From Syngnathus acus (lineage: Eukaryota; Chordata; Actinopteri; Syngnathiformes; Syngnathidae), in contig NC_051097.1 in assembly GCF_901709675.1 (NCBI RefSeq), positions 10,456,039-10,520,038 on the forward strand: a stretch of 64,000 bases of DNA, in the 5' to 3' direction. Below are positions 49,901 through 61,600 of this stretch, in pieces; positions within the stretch are counted from its first letter, which is position 1, and the number at the start of each line of letters is the position of its first letter. The notes under the pieces are model-generated. The model ran no database searches, was not told where the DNA came from, and worked only from the letters and a program-made list of their open reading frames with translations. Made by a program: the position numbers and the translations under genes.

Positions 49901-52900
49901 GTTCTTCCGAGAGATGCCCCCCGCCCCAGGCGTACAGGAAACATGAAGGGATATGCGCAAGACAATGGCGGGAGAGCAAGATGAGAGGTTAGTCGTGATC
50001 GGCCGTTTCGCTTCCCGTTTTAAGCGCCTGTGTATACTCGCCGTGTCCTAGCAACAGTCTGAAAGAAACGCCAACAAAATTGCCGTTACCGTCCGACCCG
50101 TGAAGAGTTCCATACACGAACGGGCGTCCTTACAAAGAGCTTTAATCATCGGAAGGAATATTAATGGCTGTCGATATTGTTTGCTAGTTCTTCGTATGCA
50201 AAATGATGTTTATTTTCTTGGCTTTCAAAGGAGGCCCTTTTTGTTTGTCGCGAAACGATCATGCGCGTGTGTCTTGTTAACAGCAGCAGAGGTTGCCCAC
50301 GGTGACCCGCTGGTGTTTGCTGTGGAAATAAAGACTTGTTGGCAGTGTCCACAGCAGGCGGCCCGGCCAGCCAGGAAGGAAGGAAAGAGAGCTCGCTTAG
50401 GTTTCGGGAACCCTGCGGGGAAGGTCAAAAGTCACCTGAGACTTACCCTGTGGAAGGTTGTGTGTGTGTCTCGCCTGTAAGCTGATGGCGTTAGCCAGGC
50501 TAGCATTAGCAGTGCTCTTTATTGGAAACCTCCGATAGCTTATCAGCAGTCAAAATCTGGTCAAACCTTTTTTTTTTTAGTTTAAACCGTGTCAAGAAGG
50601 CAAAGCTTATTCACATGTTGAGTGTTGCGCAACCAAATGTATCATTTTATGTTTGTACACCTAATAAAGCATATTTGCATTTTCAATGTTGATACATGTT
50701 TAATGTACCGTGTTATCATGCGCACGCCTCTGGTGTACCTTACATACGTTCAATTTGATAACCTTGTTTTCCGTGCAGCTGGACCACATCCTCTACCCAC
50801 CCTCGACCGCGTCGTGGCTCAGGAAGTCCAGCCACCCCGAGCTGCCGCCACGCTTCAAGCGCCAACTCAGCGACGACGGCAAGAACATAAGACGACGCAG
50901 TTTGGGCGGCGGTTTGACAGGTAAACGGGGATTTACAGCGCTTCCGTTGTTAGCATTCGCTTTTAAAAGCGCCCCCAAGCATGTTTCCTCTGTGTTGACA
51001 TGCGAGGGCCTCGTGAGGGAAATACTGCTTACTAAGCCACAAGTCTAAAATGTTGTCTGCTTCATGTGTGATGTCAGGCAAGTACCTTCTGCTCCCAGCT
51101 CACGCCCAGCAAACATCATGGCCGCCGCAGTCGTTTCCCGACACCTCCTCTAACCTGGTCCGCATGCGCGCGCTCAACCTCGGCAAGTCGGACCCGTCCC
51201 TCACCTCCAGCCAGGTGAGTCGCACACCGCATCAAGGAGGTTATGAGCCTTATAAAGAGTCCAAAAAATAACTCAACAAATGTTCTTTTTTTCCTCACGT
51301 TTTCTGAATTGGAACATTCTAACGGCATACAAAAAATATTCAGTGCAGTACCGACATGAATGAGACCTTTTATGACTTTTATTTAAACGTTTTTATTTAA
51401 AAACATGGCATGTATGCTCGTTGCAAGCCAGGGCTTCAAACACAAAGCTCGGTGTAAAGGTGACATTCAACGCTCCTTGGATCAATGCGGCGATCTGGTT
51501 CTCTCCCCGGGAGATTTGATCAAAAGCAGCGGCTAATCCGATGAGTCGGTGGCGAAGGAAAGGTTAATGCGCGCCTCAAACGTGCCGCTTGCGTGTTTGC
51601 TTTCATTGGACACGCTAAAGGTGAGCCTGCTGGCTCATGACATCATCCTTTCTTGAATAACATTATCTCTCATTATACACTCAAACGAAGCACAAAACAA
51701 AAGTACAGATCTTCACAAGGCTAAATTCGAAACATTTTAAACAACAGCCGAGAAAGGCCCCCTTCGTGCTCCATGGTGAATACAAAAGTGCCAGTCTGCT
51801 TGTGCGCACCAGGGGGCGCTGTTGTGCAACTGCTGGCAGATCATGAATGGTCATAATAGACCGGATAAGTTCATTTTAAAAGAGAATTGAACAATGTCAA
51901 ACCGAAGTTTTTACTTTAATATCAGTAAACATGAGCTAAAAAAAGTAAACATTTGTGAGCAATGCAATATTTGACAGAAAAAGTGTTTGTCTGAGCCAAG
52001 TGCAAATGGTCAGTGGTCAATTTGAAAGGTTCCTTAATAAACCGTGCACACGTCAATGTTATCAGTCAAGGACATCTCCCAACAACAGTAGAAGGGGAGA
52101 AGGCACCACATGGTGGTGCGGGGATTATGACAGTCTTATCTCCATATCGCAGCACAAGTGGAGTATTGATTTGCTGCCGGCGAGCAGGACGCGGCACCCA
52201 CGGGGCGCAATAATGCCACGGCGCCAAGGTGTGCTGGCTGACACGGGCGGAGGCGTAAAGCAAGATAACGCCACAATGACATATATTGTCCATTGTTGCT
52301 TTGTTCTGATAAATCGGGGGGGGTATGTTCCTAGCTTAATGCTAACATGTTGCGCAAAATGATGTTAAACTTTCAAACCACTTTGCATAGATTTGATAAG
52401 TGGTATGTCAGTTTCTTTTTTTCTTCGGCCTTCGGTTTCTCTGAATGGATGAATAGAAAAGACTTGAGTGGCAGCGTGGGTGCGAAGGATAATTGGAGGA
52501 TTCTGACACAGGCAAAGAAAAATTGGCCTCTTTTGTGTTTTCACGTTCCTTTCAGAGCCAGATGGGGAAATTTTCTTAATCATCCGTTCTGAGATTGTGG
52601 CTTGAAACTGAATTATTCTTTTTTTTTTTTAAATAAGTTACGCATGAAAAGCTGCTTTGGTTTTTAACGAAGGAAGTCAATTAGCTGGACAGTTCATTTT
52701 ATTCGAAAGTTTTTTTGAGAAGTGAACATGAATTGGCGTGCATATCTAACTATTTAAGTGTATTGAAATTTTTGCGCATTATCGAATGGCAGATTGTAAA
52801 GGAATCAAATCCTACTCGAATTAATGTATTCATTTATTTTATTCTGAATACTTTTAGTATTGTGATTTATTTGGGGCTTTATTTTTGGCTCCCCTCCAAT

Positions 52901-55900
52901 ATTGCTAACTCCTTTACCAAGCTATTTGTCACATGACACGCGCTCACCCGCTACCCCCCTCGGCCATCCTCTGTGGGAATTTGGCTGCTGATGAGGATAA
53001 CGTGAGAGGAACACTTAATATTCGTGCAGTGCTTCCACACCGTATGAATAACAGTGGGGGGGGCACACAGTCACGGAATACAGAATTATGGTTGCAGGCC
53101 ACATCCAGAGGTGTGAAAAATCCGAAATTGATAATCCTCTCGCCGCCGCGTGTACTCGTTAAGTCTGAAACCGGCTCTCCCGTCAGGCGCCTCGTGCGGC
53201 ATTCGGAACGCCAAGTTAAACTCTCGCCTATCGCAAACCCTGAGTGTCTTCACCCGCCTTGTGAAGCGCCACAATGCACGGAAGGACATCCTCTCATTTT
53301 CATGCCTTGAGAGAATCGTCCCAAAGCCCCCACCTTCCTCCTTTCCCATCCCCTCGCCCCCCACCTTACCCGTCGTCGTCCTGCCTCCCTTTCCTCTACC
53401 GCCGGGGGGGAAGTCGCAGAGAAGAGCAGCCGGGAGAGGCATACGGGACAAGTGAGCGGCGTCACAAATCCGATATTAGCGAGGTAGCCGGGCTGGAAGT
53501 TGAGCTGTCCGGTGCTGCGTGCATGCGGAGGCGAGCCGTGACTCTGCCATGGACGAGTCCAGCATTTTGAGGCGGCGGGGGCTACAGGTAGGCGAGCAGA
53601 CCGCACTCATTTTTTTGTTGGTGTTGACCACAGTCAGGGACTTTACATCCTCCCGTGTGTGCGCGAAAGGAAGCGGCAAGAATTGCTGTGGTATTGACAC
53701 TTTATTGACGCTATGATAACGAATAAGCTCACACACTAACGAGTAAAACGATCTGTTATCGCTAGGGATGCGCCAGTACCACTTGTCCCCCCCCGACATG
53801 TTTCGAGTACAAATACTTGTATTTAAGCCATTGCAGAGTTCCAATACTTTAATGGTGTTAGGTCTTGCAGAGTGATGAAAATGTTTTAAGTATTGCTCAT
53901 AAAATGTAAATATAATTTTCACCCAAATATCTTTGCAAACAAAACATTAAATTGAAGAAAAAAAAAAAATTACCTATTGCCACTTGATTGAAGCGGTTTT
54001 GCTATATTGTATGTGCTGTTTCTGTTGTGTGTGCCTTGGCCTCTAGGAGGTGGTGTGGTGCTCATATGTAGATAATACGCAGGTTTGATGTACAGACACA
54101 AAGACTAAGCGGCGGTACTATATCTTGTGTCTTTGCAGAACAATTTTAATTTATCCCTTGTCTGTTAGTATCGTTATCATTCTGTATAGATTTCGGACAC
54201 TAATTTGCTTGTCTTGGATTTTGCTGAGTCTAAGTTACGTATATGTGACAATTTTCAGGTTCTCATCTGAAAATTATTCATTCATGACAAATAATCTTTT
54301 TGTTTTTCTACTTGATCTATGCCTGGGATGTCTAGTGACCAACATTTTTTTTCCAATAGTTGACGACCTATGTAGCCACTTGTTGCAGAATCAGGATTTT
54401 TTTTAGCCACATCAGACTCAGTGTAGCTACTTTTTACGCCATCTTTGCTCAGTAATTCAAAATATGTGCCTTGGCTCAATAACAGTTGGGATAGACAGAC
54501 GGGCTTACGTTTCCCCCTCAAATTGCCTCAGGGATGCTCGGCAGCAGATTTTCCCGCTGTGAGCCGGCGAGCTGTGATTGGTGGATATGTCGCGGCTGTA
54601 AATCACCTCCCGCTGCTAATTAGCGTCTCGCGCGTCTCCGTCTCGTCTCCCCAAAGAAACAGGGATGCTCGTCTGATGACCGGACGTGACGGTAATTGAT
54701 AGCAAAGGGACAGCGCCTCCTTAACACGTCCATTTCTTTGCTTCAAGGGCAAAGGTTTCAACCCAAAGAGAACCTTGTGTTGAAGGCCAGTAAATTGGAG
54801 GATTGTCCAATATAAACATCCAGTGAAGTACTTAAGAGTAAAATGTTTGAACAAATGATTCATGCTGTATTAATTGAGATAATTACACGGGCCATTAAAC
54901 AATTACATTTAGTCAAGTGAAGGCCTGCCAATTTTGCAAGTTGCCTCTAACACTTTTTTTTTTAAAAAACAATTTTTAGCAGCATTGCATATGCATTGTT
55001 CCAAGTAAAAGCTAATTAACGTCGTGCATGTTCCCTTTTCTATAGTCAAGGTTTTCAATATTGTATAAATCAAAGTGAGTCGCAGGTGATTACGGCTGTG
55101 AGGATTTTGCCTTATCCCTCCCGTAACGAGTGCCGCGGGCGTTTAATTCCTGAGCGATTCTGTGAGTTCTTTGTTGGACTTTTTCACGACAAGGCTGACC
55201 TCAGTTTAACCTTGTGCACTACGTGGTCTAAATGCTGCTCTTTTAACGCTTCCTTTTTTTTTTTCTGTTCACAGAAAGAGCTCAGTCTTCCCCGGAGAGG
55301 CAGCCTGTAAGTACGCTCATGACTGATGTGACCCGTCAATCAAATTTCTGCTGGTCACCCTGCTGTGGTGAAGTTTTTATGTCCTATGAAAAGTTTTTTT
55401 TTTTTTTTACTGTCCCCTAAAAATAACTCAACTCATAGCCATTAATGTCTAAACCACTGGAAAAAAAGGTGAGTACACCCCTGTGTGAAAATGTCCAAAA
55501 TGTCGGCCTTTTTTTCCCCCCCCCTTTCCGGTGTCATGTGACTTGTTAGTGTTGCAAGGTCTCAAGTGTGAATGAGGAAACAAGTGTGGTAAATTTGTTG
55601 TTATTGATTCAGATGTTGTCTGTCATCTTTTCAGTACACACCAAAAACAATATTAAGTTAAAAGAAACATTTGACTACAAATGGTTGCTTTCCTGTGAAT
55701 CTGACAGGTTTATATTTATCTTATTAGTCCACCATAATTGTAGTTCTTTCTATTGCGTATACATTTTTTATTTTTTTTTAAACATCAATTTTGAGTCACA
55801 AAGGACTTTCGTCCAGCGACACCATTTGGGTGTCACCTACCTCCTGGACAAATATTCCTTGTGCAAACAGGTTGCCGCAGCCTCCAATGACCTCGGTAAC

Positions 55901-58565
55901 CATGGCGATGGTGTCAGGTCTTTGATGAGGCGGCCTCAAATGCATTTAGATTGAGGAACTGCTGTGGTTGAACATGGATGAAAGTGTCACTATTGTTTTT
56001 GAGTGGTTGGGGGGGCAATCACTATTTGAAAGAAGAAAAAAATCCCCATCTTAAGTTATGAATATTTATCGGAAACTTTCCACACCGTTACAGAGACCCA
56101 ACTGTGTGTAGACAACACCCATTTATAGGACGTCAATATGATGTATCAGAATACAAAAAAAAAAAATGTCCTAGAATAATCAGTCATTGCACCTCGTCAC
56201 CAGATGGTGGTGTCACTTGCTGTTGGGGGGCTGTCAAAAGAGGGGGGGGGGGGGGGGCGCAGTCGATTATGAAGGCACGGGAGGGAGGGGCTATTGTCCC
56301 TCCGCAGGCAGCCGAGGGTCTTGTTTGACAGCTTCAAGGTGGAAGGACCAAAACAACAACCGCGAAAAGCCCCGGAGTGGGGTCTATTTCTTTTTAAGCC
56401 CCTCTAATTTTGGGGAGTGGGGTTTTTTGTCGCCCTCGTCGTTTCATCGCACTGTTTTGACTGCTCTTTGTCCGTGTGCGAGGGAGAGCGAGCAGCGGGA
56501 GGGAGGGAGGGACGGAGGGGGGGCTGGTCTGGCTGACGGCATGCATGCGTTGCAGCCAAGCAGGGAGCGCTTATGATGATCACAATAGAGCAAAACAGCA
56601 GCCATGAAAGCCCAACGGGAACGGCTGCGAATTCCTGGTCTGACGCTCGAGTGAGTATGCTGCCTTGCTAGCTTTAGCATCTGCAGCAGGAAGTCTCTTA
56701 TCTTCTGCCTGCACGCGTGCGTGTTTGTGTGCTTGCTGCACGTGTGCGCGCGATGCCCCATGCCGCAATGTAAACGTTCCAAACGACCTCGGTGTTAGCG
56801 CGCGAGCGGCTACGGTGGTTGCTCCCCGCCGTCCTTTTGTCGGCATCGTTGAGGCGTTTGTCCCCCTTCTGTTGTCTCCACCGTTTCTAATCCGCAATGG
56901 GGGGGGGGGGGGTATATTTCTTGGATGCAGTTCTTTCTGCACTTGTAACGTGTGCGTGTGTGTGCGCTGTTTTTCACGGACACACCGTCAAGGTTATTTC
57001 ACTTTCCGCGTTAATAGGATTACCGTACACATGCACGGTCAACTAGTTCAAATCAGGCTGCGACACGCAGTGTCGTATTATCTCGCGAGACCGTATCGAC
57101 ACGGCAACAGCAGGTATCCATAGCACAGGTGGTCCATGGATCACGACGCAGTTGAGTCACGGGACACTGCGTCATAGTCTTTCGCTAACCTAGTCAAAAT
57201 TCCAGTGAATAAGTGTATGAAGCACATATTGTTGTTTGTTTCTGGAGGGAAGTTCCAGTTTCCTCTTATGCAAGTAACTGGGTCGGGATGCATGCGAATC
57301 TGTGGATGAATCATCAGTGAAAGGGAAAGGAACTCCATCTGGAGGTCATTACTATTATTTATTTTTTTCAATAAAAAGAGAGTGAGAGCTATTAGTCCAA
57401 AAATGGTTTAATTCGTTTGCTAAGATGACAAATGTGACCCTTTGAATCTTTTCCAATTGGACGTTTTGTTACTTGTTACACACCTTAAACTTGTTACAAA
57501 AGATGCCAAATTAGGCTTTGAGGCATTTTCCTGCAGGCATAAACTGATGCTAATGAGCTCCTAAACCCACTGCAGTAAAATCTGCTCACCTCAGCGTGAC
57601 CTCAGCACTGCAGCGACACGGTGTGACGTCTTTTTTTTTTTTTTTTTTCCTCCGCTCTCTTCTACGACAGAGGAGACACAATGTCAAAGCCATTTATCTG
57701 GCTCCAGAAGAGAGACAAACGCCTCGGCCGAGTGCACGTGTCCGATTTTAGATATCTAATGCGCTTCGGTGTGTGTGTGCGTGCTAAAACATCTCCGTTT
57801 CACTTTGCTCCGTTTAACTTGCAGCCTCACGCCCCGAAGTTTGAGCCCCACTCCCACTAGTCCTTGCAGTCCGTGTAGCCCGCTGCACGCCTTTCACTTC
57901 TGGAGGTAAGAGAGTGTCGCCACGCGCGACCGACAGACCGACCACCTGCCGCATGGGATCAAAATAGCCACGTGGTGATAGAGTGTATCCAGAGACTCCT
58001 CGCCGCGTTTGACATTTTCCCTCGTTTGATGCTATAGCCTACTTCAGAAGTCTAATATACAAGTATTGCTTTGGCGCCACTTTGCTGCCAGCGAGCTATG
58101 TTGATGTGAGCAGAGGAGTTTCATTCAGACAGGCCGTCACCCCGGTTGAATAGAAAAAGTAATGCTCTGCCGCCATCTTGTGGCCTCTACTGGCAATTTG
58201 AAACCTTTGGGTGCGTTTATTACTCGCAAACATTTGCTCTTTGCTGTCGTGCTGACAGAGACTTAAGTTGTTAGCCAGTTGGTGCTACCAGCCAGTGACG
58301 TCCATGTTCTTGCTGTAAGTTTGACTTTGGCCCCATGTGAAGCGTTACGTCCTAACTGGAACACCAAAGGAGAGCACAGCCACAATTAGAGTGAAGGCCA
58401 GCAGGGACACACACACACGGCACACACAAGGGAAACTCACAGACGAATATTCCGGTCTTATCAGCCCGCGATAAGTCTGCTCGTGTCAGACCTTGATGCA
58501 GCAACGGCTCCCCTACTGTCTGTCTTTCCGCCACGCCGAGGTCAAACCGAAGTCAACGACACGGC

Positions 58566-58600
<35 letters not shown>

Positions 58601-61600
58601 GTCGTAATGATCCCAAAAGACGACCGAGTTGTGTGAGGACGTTTGAGGGAATTAACAATGCATGGATGTTAAATAAATCTAAAGATGGTCTAATATGAAC
58701 ATTCCACCCATCTGGTCTTATGATGTCATCCATTTATTGTATGTGGATGTCAAAACAACGCAAAGCGGCAGTTCAGAAAAAGTCACGTGAGTCTCTTCGC
58801 TCCGCTTTTATTGCAGAGCGGGTGACTTTTCATTTTTGCGCAGCTGGGACTTTGCTCTCATCCGTGAGGTCGTGCCTCCTTCCTAAAGTTCTCCCCTCCC
58901 TGCCCGAGCTTCTCCCAGCCGTCAAATTCATCGGCGTCCTGACACAATGCTCGCCGTGGTGCGACCGTGCACGCACTTTGGCGCCAAGCGGCCAATCGGC
59001 ACGTCCCAAATCCCAGGCGGATCAAAAGGTCAAAGTTCGTGTCATGGAGATTGTTTGGTATCTTTTTTGTTTTTTACCCTTCTCCTTTACTGTTCATCTT
59101 TTGAGTGGCCACTCGTGTTTACAGCACAACTGGAGGAATTCCCACATTAATACGCTGACCTGTCAAATTTTTGGCGGCGACCCAAAGGAGGGATGATGCA
59201 GCAGCAGCTCCTCCTCCCTCCTCCTCCTCCGGCGTAATCAGCGCTAGGTGCCTGTTACGTGCAAACAAAGAGTCAGCTGCTCTGGCACATCGCAGCTCCG
59301 CTGCAACCTGACCTGGATCGTCCCCTCGGGATCCTCCCAGGATTACGTCTTTTATCCGCGGCATGAGGACGGCGCAGCCGAACACGGAACGCCGATGCCG
59401 CCGCCGCTTTGAGTCGAGCGGTCCCGCCGCTCAGCTCCCGCTCCTCTGCCCCGACTCGGACGGCGGCATGTGGGATTGTAGTTTGTGGACGCCGATGGGC
59501 AACTTTTACACGCCGCATTTCTTGGGACGAGCTCGCCTGCGACGCTCCCAAAGGTAGCCCGCTCCACCCTCGTCTCGTGGGGGGAAAGATTGCTTTGGAA
59601 TTAAGTTGACGCGGAGGCGTGCCGCAACGTGCTTTCTGCTCTCGGGAGTGTTTACAGCCGCTCGGTTATTGCTTGTGTTTTAGGGCAGTGTTATGTTCTA
59701 CTGACTGGAAGGAACTGGAGACGGGTTTTTTTGTCAAGTCGTAGTTACTGAGTCAAGTCCACTTGACTGTGTGTGTCTACATAACAGGCTCTTTTGCATG
59801 TTTTGATAGAAGAAATGGATTCGTGAATTAGTTGTTGACAGAAAACTTTCATTATTAAACAGTCATTGCATTCCCACGAGCTGAATCTGGCCCATTTGAA
59901 GGAAAGACAAGAACGTGAGAGCTCGTCAGAACTTGTGTCGGGACCATACGGGCACCTGTGCGGGACTGCTCGCCAATAGAAACGGGAAATGACAAAATGT
60001 CCTGATCCAAAATTGTAATTTATATGACTTGAGAATAATGTCATACACTGTACATGAATTTTCTTTTACTCTCCGACTCATGTGGCCCGACTCGGACGTC
60101 ATGTGGGATTGTAGCGCTCGTCCAAATTTGATCACGCCGCATTTCTCGGGCAGAGCTCGCTTGCGTCGCTCCCAAAAGTAACCACGCCACCCGCGAGCGA
60201 CTCAACTTGACACGGGAGCGTGCCGCAACGGGCTTTCTGGACTCGGGAGTGTTTACATCCCGTTGCCATGTGTCATGTTACCCGCACTGAGATCAGAGTT
60301 TTGGTTTCCGTTTGCAAAAACAACAACGGGGAGGTGACGGAAGAGAATTTTATAAATAAGTCGGCTAAAGTCAGAGTCATCACGCTGATTAGTCACAATG
60401 TACAAGATAAGTTATACTTTTCCCAGATAATTGAAATATGAAAAACTTAAATCCGATTTGTTGTAAGGAGAATAATCGTTTTCAAGAAAATTGTCTAAAT
60501 ATGACCATAATGATGATTTTTAAACAGTTAATCAGAATGGTGTTTTGAGAGAATTTTTTAAAAATAATTTTGCAAAATAAATTGTGCTAACACTCGTGTA
60601 TTTTTTTCCCCAAAATCTAAAAAAAGAAAACAAGGAAATTAATGACGGTATAGTACAACAAAAATCCCTTTGAAGACACCTGAGAGACATTTGCCGAGTC
60701 TTAAATTTGGCTTCCCTAATCCCGCTGATAGCGTGCTTTCATTCCTCAATGCTGGCTGGGTTCTGTTGAAGATAGTTGGCCCTCAAAGGGAGCTCAGCGC
60801 TTGAAATTCTCGCTCCATTGAAAATGTGAAAAGTGCTGTCTTGCATACGCCAGCATCCCCGTATAACCTCACTTTTCATTTGTCATATGTAGAGTGAAGC
60901 GACCAATCGACAGCGCGACACCCGCAAGGTCTTTGGAAATGGTTTGAACTGCTATAGAAATGCATTTTTTTTTTTCATTTCATTTTTAATCCTCTTCATG
61001 ACCTACTTAGAAAACGGCTTAGCAGTAAATAGCGGCTGGTTTGTTGCACTCCATGTTGCGTTCCAACACTCGTGTTTCATATTGGTTGTGGAGATACATG
61101 ACGTGGAGTTTTTAAACATGCAATAAGGAGCAAAAATTAAAAAAAAAAAAAGTCTACAAGAATTTTTTTTTTTTTTACATACACAGATTTACAGTTACAA
61201 TAATTTGTATTGTATGAATTTAACATGCACAATTTTGACTGGGAGTGTTTGATTATTTTTTTATTTTTTTTAGACTAATAATAGAAGCGGTAAATGTCAG
61301 ATTTGTGACATCGAGTTGTAGTTTTGTCGTTGATGCGAGTCGGCGCACCTGACAGCTCTGACAGCACAAACGCAAAAGTCTCTGCGCCAGGCTAAAATTG
61401 TTTCATTCATCTTCGTCTATTTTTGCCTCGCTTGATTCCCAAAATAAGTTAAAAGGGTCTTTTTGACAGATTGAGACTACTTTGTATGGTCTAAAAATAA
61501 AATCTTTTTTTTTTTCCCCCTGATTTTAATTGTTTATGACCATTAGCATTGGGCCTGTGGTTTGAAGTCTTTGGCGAGCTCTATCTATGCGGCGCTTTAC

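Noticed and set aside
53250-53606. 118-codon minus-strand open frame around the MDESS exon
   Set aside because: GC-rich promoter sequence; the plus-strand [13 protein letters not shown] exon explains the site and the minus-strand product is not recognised.
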